Below, piece after piece: positions 42,104 to 51,463 of a DNA stretch of 64,000 nucleotides (within the stretch, counting starts at the first letter, position 1; every line of letters begins with the position of its first letter). Made by a program: the position numbers and the translations under genes. Source of the stretch: JANSWY01 sp965243755 (GTDB taxonomy: Bacteria > Bacteroidota > Bacteroidia > Cytophagales > Cyclobacteriaceae); contig CBDEVW010000006.1 in the NCBI GenBank assembly GCA_965243755.1, positions 992,001-1,056,000 on the forward strand, in the 5' to 3' direction. The notes below the pieces were generated by a model, which was not told the origin of the DNA, did not search any database, and worked only from the letters and a program-made list of their open reading frames with translations.

Positions 42104-43768
42104 ATGAAGGTAGTGGCAATCCTTCTTATATTAATGTTGGTGGTGAACGTTGAGTCCGTGTTTTCACATGGCACGGTCGTATACCCTCCAAGCAGGATTT
42201 ACAATTGCTACACCAACCCGTCAACTTCCATTTGTGGTTCCTGTGGAGATGCCATTTACAATTGGATGGGAGTATTGCAGCCACATACCGATTATGGCAA
42301 TCATCAGGCTTACGTTCCGGACGGACAAATAGCCAGTGGAGGAAATGGGGGTGGAGACTTTAGTTGTCTGGACGCCCTAACCAGCGATTGGTCCGCCACC
42401 AGCGTACCCTATGGTAACATCGATGTAAAGTGGGAAAACACTGCTCCTCATCAGACTGAATATTACAAAGTTTACATTACACCGCTTGACTGGGACCCTA
42501 CACAACCGTTACGTTGGAATGACCTGATGGAGATTGGCCATGTAGGTGCTGGTCCCGCACAGGAATTCACAATCATTTCCTCTTATATCCCCGATTCCTA
42601 TGCGGGTAAAAGAGCAGCACTGGTCAGTGTGTGGCAAAGAGATTACAATCATAGCCATGAAGCCTTCTATGCCGTTAGCGACATATGGGTAGAAGGAAAC
42701 GGCACAGGATGCAACACTGGTGATGTGGTGTCTGTGACGTTCGCCAATCAGACGGATTGCACCCTGGATTATTATCAGAACAATACCCTTCAGGGATCTG
42801 CCTCGATTGGTGGTACCTACCAGGCCAACACTACCGTAGGAAGTTTGTGGGAAGCCAGGAGTCCATCGGGAACCACAGTGGATGGTTATGCAATTGTTTG
42901 TGAGCAGTCCACCTATACTTCAACCGGGAGTTGTGGAAACACTGATGGCTGTTCTCACTTAGAAACATGGTCGGCCAGTGCTACTTATGTTGGTGGTGAC
43001 CAGGTAGCACATAATGGTATCGCTTATGAAGCCAAATGGTGGAATCAATCTCAAAACCCTGAGCAGAATTCCGGCCAATACCAGGTATGGGAAAACCTTG
43101 GACCCTGCGCAGACAATATTTGCTCCCCCGGAGATCCTCTCAACGTGACATTCAATAACAATACTGATTGTGAACTACAATACTATCAAAACAACACCCT
43201 GGAGGGCACTGCCATAGCCGGATCCTCTTTCAGTGTGGGTACAACAGTTGGCAGCAACTGGGAGGCCCGTCGAAACTCAGGAGAGGTGATGAGCAGTTTT
43301 GCAATTGTTTGTGAACAGACCAGTTACAGTACAGCAGGAAATTGCAATCCAGATACTGGAGGATGTGCCACTGCCTACGGGCCTTATCCAAATATTTATA
43401 TGAAAGGAGATGTGGTAGGTTACAATGGCCGCAATTATGAAAGTCAGGTAGATAACCTTTACAACGTGACTCCAGGTACAGCAGATCACTGGTGGAAGGA
43501 CCTTGGACCTTGTCCGGCAACAGCAGGTCAGCACTTCTTGCTTTACCCGGTACCCACAACTTGCGGGAAACTAAATGTCCGTACCCTCAGTGACAACAAA
43601 GGGTCCAAAAGAAAAACCATTGTCATCTATGACAGGGCCCACAAAGCGATTGTAAGGTCCTCTTTAGTGGGGGATGACGCTACCATCGATGTATCAAATC
43701 TGAAGCCCGGCATTTACTTCATATACATAGAAGGCAGCACCGAACCGAAGCGTATTTTGATTGAGTAA
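42104..43768 (+). CDS. AA10 lytic polysaccharide monooxygenase with two CBM5/12 domains and T9SS tail
   Basis: I start at the ATG at 42104, because it gives a 21-residue signal peptide followed directly by the mature His (codon 42167) of HGTVVYPPSRIYNC, required for the copper histidine brace. The second brace His is in NTAPHQTEYYKVYIT, and the axial aromatic is in HEAFYAVSDIWVEG. After the AA10 domain (to about residue 200) come two copies of a 70-residue module (TFANQTDCTLDYYQNN / TFNNNTDCELQYYQNN), each followed by a CBM5/12-like domain (WSASATYVGGDQVAHNGIAY; YMKGDVVGYNGRNYES). The last about 75 residues form a T9SS type A sorting domain (LLYPVPT to LKPGIYFIYIEG). It should oxidatively cleave crystalline chitin at the cell surface or outside. 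Confidence 0.95.
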   Translation: MKVVAILLILMLVVNVESVFSHGTVVYPPSRIYNCYTNPSTSICGSCGDAIYNWMGVLQPHTDYGNHQAYVPDGQIASGGNGGGDFSCLDALTSDWSATSVPYGNIDVKWENTAPHQTEYYKVYITPLDWDPTQPLRWNDLMEIGHVGAGPAQEFTIISSYIPDSYAGKRAALVSVWQRDYNHSHEAFYAVSDIWVEGNGTGCNTGDVVSVTFANQTDCTLDYYQNNTLQGSASIGGTYQANTTVGSLWEARSPSGTTVDGYAIVCEQSTYTSTGSCGNTDGCSHLETWSASATYVGGDQVAHNGIAYEAKWWNQSQNPEQNSGQYQVWENLGPCADNICSPGDPLNVTFNNNTDCELQYYQNNTLEGTAIAGSSFSVGTTVGSNWEARRNSGEVMSSFAIVCEQTSYSTAGNCNPDTGGCATAYGPYPNIYMKGDVVGYNGRNYESQVDNLYNVTPGTADHWWKDLGPCPATAGQHFLLYPVPTTCGKLNVRTLSDNKGSKRKTIVIYDRAHKAIVRSSLVGDDATIDVSNLKPGIYFIYIEGSTEPKRILIE

Positions 43769-43792
43769 TTATCATCGTTTTACTTTTTTGGC

Positions 43793-43828
43793 AAAGGTCA
43801 TCTGGCATTCGGGTGGCCTTTTGTTTTT
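43793..43828 (+). terminator. hairpin terminator after LPMO gene
   Basis: AAAGGTCA and TGGCCTTTT can pair around CTGGCATTCGGG, with one G-T pair, followed by a T-rich tract. It lies about 25 bp after the LPMO stop. Confidence 0.6.
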
Positions 43829-43860
43829 GTTGATGAAATGTTGCCATAGACTAAAGTAGA

Positions 43861-44088
43861 AATTGCACTATACCAAGACAATAAATAACCTGTGCTGAAG
43901 TCAGTCAAAACCACGTTAGGTTTTTGAAAAATCACGTTAGGTTTTCGTAAAAATCAAGCGTGGTTTTTTAAAAGTCAGGCGTGGTTCAAAATAGCTTTCG
44001 AAAATGTAGCCTCAAATGCCTGAAAGCCCATTTTTTATATAAAACCAAGGTTAAGGTGCTATGAGGCTTTTAATTGTACTATTACAAG
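43861..44088 (-). repeat. 228-bp variable two-hairpin element, copy 3 (inverted)
   Basis: On the minus strand the ends are CTTGTAATAGTACAATT (44088-44072) and CTTGGTATAGTGCAATT (43877-43861). Four units with core CCACG/CGTGG and an AACCTAACGTGG variant lie between about 43905 and 43990, spaced 20-22 bp. Two are in one orientation and two in the opposite one, so they can pair. The length is within 1 bp of copies 1 and 2. It follows the LPMO terminator and is non-coding. Confidence 0.68.
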
Positions 44089-44808
44089 AGGATAACCTGG
44101 TCTAAACGCAAAAAATATGAACTAAAAACCAAGAACAAGGAACCACTGGGTCTGGGATAAATATAGTTAGAAGAATAATTTTAACTTAATGCAAGCAGTA
44201 GACACTCTTTTTTTGGTGACTTTCTAAATTGAAAGCGGTAGTTCATGTGTGTATAATTTTGATTTTCAATGGTCACCGGTTCGCCGGCGCGATGAAATGC
44301 TTTGGAACGTTTTGAACCAAATATTGTCATTTGCACCACTTATATTCATACTCGGTTGGTAAAGCACTCCCTTTATGAACATTTCATGCGTATACAATTA
44401 TATTTTAATTGGTCACTGGTACTCCTTTCCGAATGGAATTCGCTTCTTCCAAAGATTCAACCTGGGAAGTTATTTCAGCTTCAATATTCATTAACGGTTA
44501 GTGTTGGAAGATCATGCCCATTTCAGGTAATTTCCATTTTCTTGTAGAATCACACCTTCCACCGCTTTTGCCGCGGAGGCACTTACTTTTTGAAAGACCA
44601 AAAACTAAGGAAAAAGTCTTTGGGAAATTATAAGCACACGGCCGCCCAATGCCCCTTTTCGCGCAAATACAGCCCAATCCTGCAACACGGCCATCATCGC
44701 ACAGGCCGCCCGCCATTTCCCATCCTCCCCAAATAAGAATCACATTTTGTACATAACAATCATAGTTGAACTAATTATTACAGACACCAGTGTACAATGA
44801 AACAGGAG
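44089..44808. other. intergenic region with diverged repeats
   Basis: No gene is supported. It holds AACTAAAAACC-type tracts, a direct repeat of about 38 bp (TGTGTATAATTTTGATTTTCAATGG type at 44245 and CGTATACAATTATATTTTAATTGG type at 44388), and the 115-bp repeat shared with 1207-1326 (44411-44527). Confidence 0.5.
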
Positions 44809-45591
44809 CTAAAAACTAAAAACCGCCACACACCGAAATCCAAGCCACATTTGTGGGCGATCATAGGCTTGCTGACTTTCAGTGGTACATTCCGACTGGT
44901 AATGCCTGAAGCTGCCTCCCTTGGCGACCCCTTTTTCAGCCACCATTTCAGCCACGTTACCGGTGAGGCCATAGATCCTTGAAGAAGGCAAACCATTCTT
45001 TACTCTTGATGTTAAGGTAGCGCCATCAAAATCATCTGACATAGGACCCACATTGAAGTTGGCATATCCCTTTTTCTTTAGTTTTTTCAGGCTCTTCTGT
45101 TCTACAGCAGTTTGAGGTTCTTTCAGGTCGGTGTAGCCTCCTGCGAGGGAACCGGTCATGGTCGAATCCATTCTGGCGATCATTTCCCATTCCGCTTCTG
45201 TTGGTAGCCGGAAGGTGACCTGGTTGTTGTTTTGTTCACGAAAGATCTGGGTGCGCCACTCGCAGAACCTCAAGGCCTGTTCATAGGAGACGCCAACTAC
45301 CGGATAATCATCATATGCAGGGTGGGAGTGGTAGTACTTCATCAGGGGTTCCCTGGATGCCACATTTTGCCAGACAGTGGTGTCCTGCAGGTTTTGTTTG
45401 TACTCCTGTAACGTACAGGACTCCAGGAACACACGATATTCCAGGTTGGTGACTTCAGTGTCGTCAATAAAAATGGTGTCATTGACAGACACCATTCCAT
45501 GTAATTTCGGTTTTTTCTGACTTTTGGCTGGTATCATCATTAAGGTACCAACTACCGTCAAAGCAAAAAATTTCATCCACATATATTTCAA
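44809..45591 (-). CDS. exported FGE/SUMF1-fold protein
   Basis: This 260-residue protein has a signal peptide (ending IPAKSQ). FGE-sulfatase fold motifs are present: DTEVTNLEYRVFL, YPVVGVSYEQALRFCEWRTQ, FRLPTEAEWEMIAR, GLTGNVAEMV, GGSFRHYQSE and GFRCVAVF. Only one Cys (in SECTTES) lies where formylglycine-generating enzymes have their pair, so formylglycine formation is doubtful. A structural or binding role, as in GldJ/GldK-type relatives, is possible. It overlaps the thioredoxin-family gene by 4 bp and is probably the last gene of the PadR-permease operon. Confidence 0.82.
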   Translation of the reverse strand: MKYMWMKFFALTVVGTLMMIPAKSQKKPKLHGMVSVNDTIFIDDTEVTNLEYRVFLESCTLQEYKQNLQDTTVWQNVASREPLMKYYHSHPAYDDYPVVGVSYEQALRFCEWRTQIFREQNNNQVTFRLPTEAEWEMIARMDSTMTGSLAGGYTDLKEPQTAVEQKSLKKLKKKGYANFNVGPMSDDFDGATLTSRVKNGLPSSRIYGLTGNVAEMVAEKGVAKGGSFRHYQSECTTESQQAYDRPQMWLGFRCVAVFSF

Positions 45592-46820
45592 AGACTGTTT
45601 ATCGTTTCCTGCCAGTTTTCAAACATGTAATAATAATCATGGTCTTTGAATTCTAAAGCGGCTTTGTTCAATAATGGTTTCATTTTGTCATACTGTGCGG
45701 TGTTCATATAGTGGGTCCCCAATAAAATATTGCCCAGTATATTGTCATCCAGTGCAATGGCCCCCTGGAAAAGCGATTCTACCTTGTCATTGCATTTATC
45801 TTCTTCACAGTAGTAAGCCAGGGTAATGCCCAGGTCCAGGTAATAATTGGGTTCCTCTTTGTGGTATTTATTAAGCCACTGATCAGCATTTTCCAAGAAG
45901 TATTCTGTGTTACCCACCATGGTATGATACCTCAGCCAGTTGTATTCGGGATAGCTTTTTTCATCGAATACTCCTTCATCTTCAATGGTTTTAAACTGGG
46001 TATATGGTTTGTTGAGTGCAGTCACCTTGTCTGTGTCGAGTGTTCTTGCAGCAGATTCCAGCATATAATCAAAAGTGGCTTCATAGTATTGCACCAGAGG
46101 CTCATTCCAGTTTGTTGAGGCAATGCCTTCCACATTGTTTAACAAATGGAGGTCTATGTCACTAAGAAAAGGTGCAGACTCATCAAACGATTCGCCATCT
46201 ATTTCTTTAACTACAAATTCATTAATCAGCAACCAGTCGTCCTCCGTTGCGCTTGACAGGTTTTTATCTCGCGTAACCAGTGACTGGATATAAGATGTGG
46301 CCACTTCATTGGCCTTAGTTGGATTTTCAAAGGACAGTAACTGTAATGCAGCTAATTTGTTCTTAGCCGTATTCAGGTCAAAATTGTCTGTGAGGTAAAG
46401 TTTCCAGTCCTTTATGGTCTGGGCCAGGGCAATGAAATCTTTGGCTACCATTGCACCAGTAGTATTGAGCAGCAGCTCTCCATCTGGTTTAAAGAACGCG
46501 TAGGTAGGAATAGAATTTACATTCAATGAAGAGATCAGCTCTATTTCTTTACCGGTATCGGTATCTACTTTGATGGATATAAAATGTTTGTTGAAGTAGG
46601 ATGCGACTTGTTCATCCACAAACACATTCTTGTCCATCCATTTGCATGGTCCACACCAGCTGGCGTAGAAGTCAACGAAGATCGCCTTGTTTTGTGCTTT
46701 GGCCAACTTTTTAGCTTCGGCAAAGGAAATGTTTTTGAAGTCAATGCCATTTTTGTTAGCATTGGCAAAGAGGGTGAGTGCCGGAAGTACCAGCAACATG
46801 CATATCACAAATTTTCTCAT
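45588..46820 (-). CDS. exported thioredoxin-family protein with helical C-terminus
   Basis: This 410-residue protein has a signal peptide (ending LFANA). Its thioredoxin domain contains FVDFYASWCGPCKWMDKNVF (Cys56/Cys59) and cis-Pro in VNSIPTYAFF. A long helical region of TPR-like character follows (about 150-410; GAIALDDNILGNILLGTHYM, LNKAALEFKDHDYYYMF). The thioredoxin part is clearly homologous to that of the 12432-14771 protein, including the KWM-KNVF segment after the redox motif, but the OmpA domain is missing here. It lies 54 bp after the permease stop and overlaps the FGE-like gene by 4 bp. It presumably reduces or isomerises disulfides in the periplasm. Confidence 0.88.
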   Translation of the reverse strand: MRKFVICMLLVLPALTLFANANKNGIDFKNISFAEAKKLAKAQNKAIFVDFYASWCGPCKWMDKNVFVDEQVASYFNKHFISIKVDTDTGKEIELISSLNVNSIPTYAFFKPDGELLLNTTGAMVAKDFIALAQTIKDWKLYLTDNFDLNTAKNKLAALQLLSFENPTKANEVATSYIQSLVTRDKNLSSATEDDWLLINEFVVKEIDGESFDESAPFLSDIDLHLLNNVEGIASTNWNEPLVQYYEATFDYMLESAARTLDTDKVTALNKPYTQFKTIEDEGVFDEKSYPEYNWLRYHTMVGNTEYFLENADQWLNKYHKEEPNYYLDLGITLAYYCEEDKCNDKVESLFQGAIALDDNILGNILLGTHYMNTAQYDKMKPLLNKAALEFKDHDYYYMFENWQETINSL

Positions 46821-46874
46821 AAGTAACGGAATTTATATTATAACATCCCTCTTATGCCAAATATTGTGCCAAAG

Positions 46875-49529
46875 CTACTCATCCCTCAGAGCCCCAACCG
46901 GATTGGCCTTTGCAGCTGCCACCGACTTGAAACTCACTGTAAGAAAGGCAATTACGGCAATGATCAACCCACCAATGATGAAGATGGGAATGCCTATTGT
47001 GGTTTGATAGGCAAAGTCCTGTAGCCACAGTTTCATCAGGTAATAACCAGTTGGGAAGGCAATGGCCATGGCGATTAATACCAGTATGGCATAGTCTTTT
47101 GCAAAGAGCAAAACTATCCTGATCACTGAAGCGCCCAGCACTTTTCTTATGCCAATTTCTTTTCTTCCCTGCTCGGTAGTGAAGGACACCAAACCGAATA
47201 ATCCCAGGCAAGCCACGATAATGGCCAGGGTAGCAAATCCCTGAAATACGGCATTAAACCTTTGTTCACTCTGGTATTGTCGGTTGAAATATTCGTCGAG
47301 GAAAAAGAACTCAAATGGATTGTCCGGGAAAACCTCGTCCCATAGGTCTTCAATGGCGCCTATGGTCAATGGAATGTTTTCCTGAGCCAGTTTAATTGAG
47401 TAGAAATTGCCCCATCGGTCATTGTAAAAGAATGCTATCGGGTCCAGTGATTCTTTCAGTGAAGAGTGGTGATAGTTTTCTACCACTCCAATGATTTTCC
47501 ATTCCTGCTGCCTGCTGGTAATGACCTGTCCCAATGCCTTTTCAGGCGAGCCAAGACCAAATAACCTGACGGCTTCCAGGTTGAGTAAAATGTTGCTGGA
47601 GTCACTTGCAAGTTGTGGGTTGAAGTTTCTACCAGCAAGGATTTCAATGTCAAAGTCATCAAAATAGTTAGCGTCTGTAGAAACCCTGTAACAGTCTCCA
47701 TTGACGTTGTTATCGGATTTTAGTACAAATCGGCTTATGGAGAAGTTTTCTACTCCGGGTACAACATTAGAAACAGTGAACCCACTGGCGGCTGGGATTT
47801 GCTTTAGTTTTGACGTAAACAACTGTCGCCTGTTCCTGAGGTCATCTTCTCCACCTCTGGAGGCACTAGGCCCTTTTACGACCAGTGTTTGTTTCACATT
47901 GAGCCCAAGGTCCTGGGACTGCATGAACCGCAGTTGTTTAACGACCAGTATGGTTCCCAGGATAAGTACAATGGATATGGAAAACTGAAAAACCACCAGG
48001 ACCTGCCTGAAGCCAAATTTGCTTCTTCTGTTATAGAAATTGCCCTTCAACACCTGGATAGGAGAGAAGCTGGTCAACACAAATGCTGGATAAAGTCCTG
48101 AAATGATGGTCCCGGTAAGTACCAGGATAATGGTACCTACGATCAACTGAAGGGAATAGAGGATTTCAGTCTCTAAGGTAATATCCAGTACACGATTGAT
48201 CAGTGGGATCAACAACATGGCTAGTCCAATGCTGATGGCCACTGCCGTAAAGTTATAGAAAAGAGCTTCCGTCAGGAACTGATTGACCAGACTCATTTTT
48301 TTAGCACCAACCACTTTTCTTAATCCTACTTCTTTAGCTCTTTTAACTGCCCTTGCAGTTGAGAGGTTGATGAAGTTGACCCAGGCGATTACCAGAATCA
48401 GGCCAGCAATGGCCATTAGGAAATAAACCTGGTTGGCTCCTCCGTTTTGCCCCATTTCCCAACTATAGCCTTTTGAATGTAAATGAACATCCCTAATGGG
48501 TTGCATCACAAGTTCCTGTCTTGCATTACTTCTTTCGAATGATTCCTTTTTCTTTTCGTCGAGGTATGTAGCAATTTTGTTTCCCAGCAATGTACTGTTA
48601 GTATTTTCAGGAGTACGGATGAAAGTGTAGAAATCATACCAGCCCCATTCTGAGTCAAATGTTTCAAACCCATCCCAGGTGCTCAGGGAGGTGATCATGT
48701 CAAATTGCATGTGAGAGTTTTCCGGGAAGTCTTTCATGATACCGGAGACAACAACCTCCGATTCACCCCTGTAAGTAATCGTCTTTCCAATGGGGTATTC
48801 ATTGCCAAAGTATCTTTTCGCCGTAGATTCCGAAATGACAATTTCTTTTTTGTCATTGAGCACTTCTGCGGGATTGCCATCTACCAGCTCAAAACCAAAC
48901 ATCTGAAAGAAGTTGGCATCTGCAAATACGGCCCTTTCTTCATTGAACCGGACGAGACTACCATCGGGCCGGGTGACGCTATACACACCCTGACCAAAAG
49001 GAAGAATACGAACCTGCTCCAGGATTTCGGGATAGTCTTTCACCAGGTTGGGCCCCACAGCAGCAAATACCGGTGCGCTTTTGATGGCCAGTTCACCTTT
49101 GCTGTACATGTCCATCACCAGCCGGTAAGTGTTTTCTGAATCAGGGTGGAAGTTGTCATAAGACATTTCTTCAATCACATGAATACTGATCAGCAGACAA
49201 CTGACTATACCAACCACCAGACCAAAGAGGTTGATGGAACTGTAACCTTTGTACTGAAGAAAGTTTCGGTAGGCGATTTTGAGATAATTCTTATGCATGT
49301 CTATTGTGTTTGAGTTTTTGCCTTTTTTGATATTAGATGGTTTGAGGAATTTGAATACATCCAATACAAACAACAGGTTTGCACGTCTGTGTCCAAGTGT
49401 CTTCGAGCGGTGATAATGTGCTTCGTACAGGTCACCCTGAATTTCATCGAGCAGGTGACTGGCACAAAACCATTCTAAAAACCGATCTGCCCATTTGGGT
49501 GGTTCGATGACAGGTTCATTGTTGATCAC
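46875..49529 (-). CDS. MacB/FtsX-type ABC permease with PadR-associated N-terminal extension
   Basis: This 884-residue protein begins with an about 85-residue cytoplasmic domain (PPKWADRFLEWFCASHLLDE, IQGDLYEAHYHRSKTLGHRR), the permease-prefix domain typical of PadR-linked genes. Two FtsX/MacB units follow, each with a periplasmic MacB-PCD domain and a TM group (WVNFINLSTARAVKRAKEVG and TTEQGRKEIGIRKVLGASVI are the two coupling segments). No ATPase is adjacent, as is common for this Bacteroidota group. It overlaps the PadR gene by 4 bp. The transported substrate is unknown. Confidence 0.92.
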   Translation of the reverse strand: MINNEPVIEPPKWADRFLEWFCASHLLDEIQGDLYEAHYHRSKTLGHRRANLLFVLDVFKFLKPSNIKKGKNSNTIDMHKNYLKIAYRNFLQYKGYSSINLFGLVVGIVSCLLISIHVIEEMSYDNFHPDSENTYRLVMDMYSKGELAIKSAPVFAAVGPNLVKDYPEILEQVRILPFGQGVYSVTRPDGSLVRFNEERAVFADANFFQMFGFELVDGNPAEVLNDKKEIVISESTAKRYFGNEYPIGKTITYRGESEVVVSGIMKDFPENSHMQFDMITSLSTWDGFETFDSEWGWYDFYTFIRTPENTNSTLLGNKIATYLDEKKKESFERSNARQELVMQPIRDVHLHSKGYSWEMGQNGGANQVYFLMAIAGLILVIAWVNFINLSTARAVKRAKEVGLRKVVGAKKMSLVNQFLTEALFYNFTAVAISIGLAMLLIPLINRVLDITLETEILYSLQLIVGTIILVLTGTIISGLYPAFVLTSFSPIQVLKGNFYNRRSKFGFRQVLVVFQFSISIVLILGTILVVKQLRFMQSQDLGLNVKQTLVVKGPSASRGGEDDLRNRRQLFTSKLKQIPAASGFTVSNVVPGVENFSISRFVLKSDNNVNGDCYRVSTDANYFDDFDIEILAGRNFNPQLASDSSNILLNLEAVRLFGLGSPEKALGQVITSRQQEWKIIGVVENYHHSSLKESLDPIAFFYNDRWGNFYSIKLAQENIPLTIGAIEDLWDEVFPDNPFEFFFLDEYFNRQYQSEQRFNAVFQGFATLAIIVACLGLFGLVSFTTEQGRKEIGIRKVLGASVIRIVLLFAKDYAILVLIAMAIAFPTGYYLMKLWLQDFAYQTTIGIPIFIIGGLIIAVIAFLTVSFKSVAAAKANPVGALRDE

Positions 49530-49855
49530 ACCATACTGAAATTAAGGTTGGGCATCATCTTCCAAAGTTTCATTCTGTTTTCCTGCAAAGTCTCCAGGGT
49601 TTCCCGGCCCAGGTTGGTTACTTTGAAGATCCTTTTGCTTCTGCCACCTCTTTCTTTGGTAGCACCCCCAATTTCCGACTCTATAAAGCCTTTCTGCTCA
49701 AGTCTTTTCAGTACAGTATGCACAGCACTGATTGAAATTCGATTACCAAAATGTTTAAAATATTCCTCTGATACGGTGTATCCATAAGCCTGATCTACCA
49801 TGACTGCCACCAGTAATAATATGGTCTCTTCTAACGATCCTAAGTTCTTAGACAT
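49526..49855 (-). CDS. PadR-family transcriptional regulator
   Basis: This is a winged-helix regulator of 109 residues from the chosen ATG at 49855 (MSKNLGSLEETILLLVA). It contains YGYTVSEEYFKHFGNRISIS, AVHTVLKRLEQKGFIESEIG and GGRSKRIFKVTNLGRETLE, the PadR N-terminal domain with a short C-terminal helix. An upstream ATG (49891) would read through the putative operator and is unlikely. It overlaps the permease gene, so it most likely controls its own operon through the two TTCAACTTTTGTAGAA sites upstream. Confidence 0.93.
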   Translation of the reverse strand: MSKNLGSLEETILLLVAVMVDQAYGYTVSEEYFKHFGNRISISAVHTVLKRLEQKGFIESEIGGATKERGGRSKRIFKVTNLGRETLETLQENRMKLWKMMPNLNFSMV

Positions 49856-49861
49856 TATATA

Positions 49862-49911
49862 TTCAACTTTTGTAGAATAAATATAAATCAATTATTTCAA
49901 CTTTTGTAGAA
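49862..49911 (-). promoter_or_regulatory. pair of 16-bp operator-like repeats upstream of the PadR gene
   Basis: TTCAACTTTTGTAGAA occurs at 49862-49877 and identically at 49896-49911, 34 bp apart start to start. Each is an imperfect palindrome on its own (TTCTAC-AAAA-GTTGAA on the other strand). The first lies 6 bp before the PadR start. This fits an autoregulatory PadR operator. Confidence 0.6.
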
Positions 49912-49993
49912 CTAAGTCGATAAATGTTTGGGTAGGCGGAATAATTAAAGGGTTCTGGTTATATTTAATTGCAATAACTCAAAATCAAACGAC

Positions 49994-51403
49994 ATGAAAC
50001 TCAAAATAATCACCACCCTGATCATTGCGATTAGCTCATTACAAATAATGGCCAGTAACCTTCGGGTATCAGATGCGAAATTCAGCGATGACAGTTCCTC
50101 AGTATCCGTAGATATCAGCTGGGATAATGCCTGGAAAAATCAGCGCAATCATGATGCAGTGTGGCTGTTTGCGAAAGCAGACCGTGGTAAGCAGGAGATG
50201 CATCACTGGAAGCTGAATGCAGGGGATCTTTCCATCACATCATCCAATACCGACATCAATCTGGAGGTAGCAACAGATCAGGTTGGGGCATTCTTAAGTA
50301 TAAGAAACGAATACCGGGGAAACATATCACTGACACTTAAACTGTCTTTACGCAACAATGACCTCAATGAGGTTCCGCTGAAGGACATTCGGAGCATCAG
50401 GATATTCGGAATTGAGATGGTTTACATTCCGGAGGGTGGATTTACCCTGGGCGAACCGGGTGATGAGGTACTGAAGTATGGAGGTTTGTTCAATTCGGAT
50501 GACAATGGACAGCCCAAGGGTCTGTTTAAAGTCACCGCTGCAGATCAGGTCATCCCTATTGGCCCCAAAAAAGATCATCTCTATTACCTCACCGAAACCG
50601 GATACGAAGGAGATCAACAGGGAACAATTCCTGCGGAGTTCCCGAATGGCTATGGTGCATTTTATATCATGAAGTACGAGCCCACCCAAGGACAGTACGT
50701 GGATTTCCTGAATACCTTATCGGAGCAGCAGAGTCATCATCGCGCTAATTTTGGAGGAAAGACGTATTACGACAGGAGGGGGACCATCAGGATCGACAAT
50801 AATGTGTATGTAGCAGATTCCCCGGAGAGACCTTGTAATTATTTGAGCTGGGATGATGCCATGGCCTACGCCGACTGGGCAGGATTAAGACCAATCACGG
50901 AATTGGAGTTCGTAAAAGCGGCCCGGGGACCGGAAGAACCGATTACTAACCAGTATCCGTGGGGAACGAATAGCTATGAGCAAATGAAAAGGGCCATGCA
51001 GGAAGACGGGAACATAAAAATGGAAAATGGCTGGGATGAATCCAGGTTAAGTGATGAAACAAAAGTTCAGTTTGGCGCCAGCTACTACTGGGTAATGGAC
51101 CTGGCAGGAAGTATGTGGGAACGTGTAATTTCCATTGGTGATGAAAAGGGAAGAAGTTTCACCGGTGTACATGGTGATGGTACGTTGAACAGCTATGGTT
51201 TTGCCGATGTGGATGACTGGCCCTATGGTGTAAAAAGTAAGGGAGGATTTGGCTTTAGAGGGGGTGGGTATTACGTGTATCCCATGAATTTCTCTGCTTT
51301 TAACCCATATAGCCCTGTGGCCTACAGAAGATATGGTGGATGGCCCGGGGGTAACCGCAAAGAAGCTTATGGAGCACGGTTTGGGAGGACTGCTGGCGAA
51401 TAA
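49994..51403 (+). CDS. exported FGE/SUMF1-fold protein with N-terminal beta domain
   Basis: This 469-residue protein has a signal peptide (ending QIMA). An Ig-like N-terminal domain (NLRVSDAKFSDDSSSVSVDI, about 20-140) is followed by a large FGE-sulfatase domain. Its motifs are MVYIPEGGFTLGEP, FYIMKYEPTQGQYVDFLNTL, CNYLSWDDAMAYADWAGLRP, ELEFVKAARG, DLAGSMWERVIS and GFGFRGGGYY. The Cys pair of true formylglycine-generating enzymes is absent, so it is probably a binding or structural relative. It is transcribed divergently from the PadR operon. Confidence 0.85.
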   Translation: MKLKIITTLIIAISSLQIMASNLRVSDAKFSDDSSSVSVDISWDNAWKNQRNHDAVWLFAKADRGKQEMHHWKLNAGDLSITSSNTDINLEVATDQVGAFLSIRNEYRGNISLTLKLSLRNNDLNEVPLKDIRSIRIFGIEMVYIPEGGFTLGEPGDEVLKYGGLFNSDDNGQPKGLFKVTAADQVIPIGPKKDHLYYLTETGYEGDQQGTIPAEFPNGYGAFYIMKYEPTQGQYVDFLNTLSEQQSHHRANFGGKTYYDRRGTIRIDNNVYVADSPERPCNYLSWDDAMAYADWAGLRPITELEFVKAARGPEEPITNQYPWGTNSYEQMKRAMQEDGNIKMENGWDESRLSDETKVQFGASYYWVMDLAGSMWERVISIGDEKGRSFTGVHGDGTLNSYGFADVDDWPYGVKSKGGFGFRGGGYYVYPMNFSAFNPYSPVAYRRYGGWPGGNRKEAYGARFGRTAGE

Positions 51404-51463
51404 ATAGAAGAGGTGATTTTTGTCAGTCTGTCAATGAGAAATAATTGTTAGTTTATAATCCTT

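Noticed and set aside
44302..44547. Open frame of 81 codons
   Set aside because: It covers the dispersed repeat shared with 1207-1326 and shows no coding features.
44809..45591. Catalytic formylglycine-generating enzyme
   Set aside because: The fold motifs are present but the active-site Cys pair is not, so only the fold is claimed.
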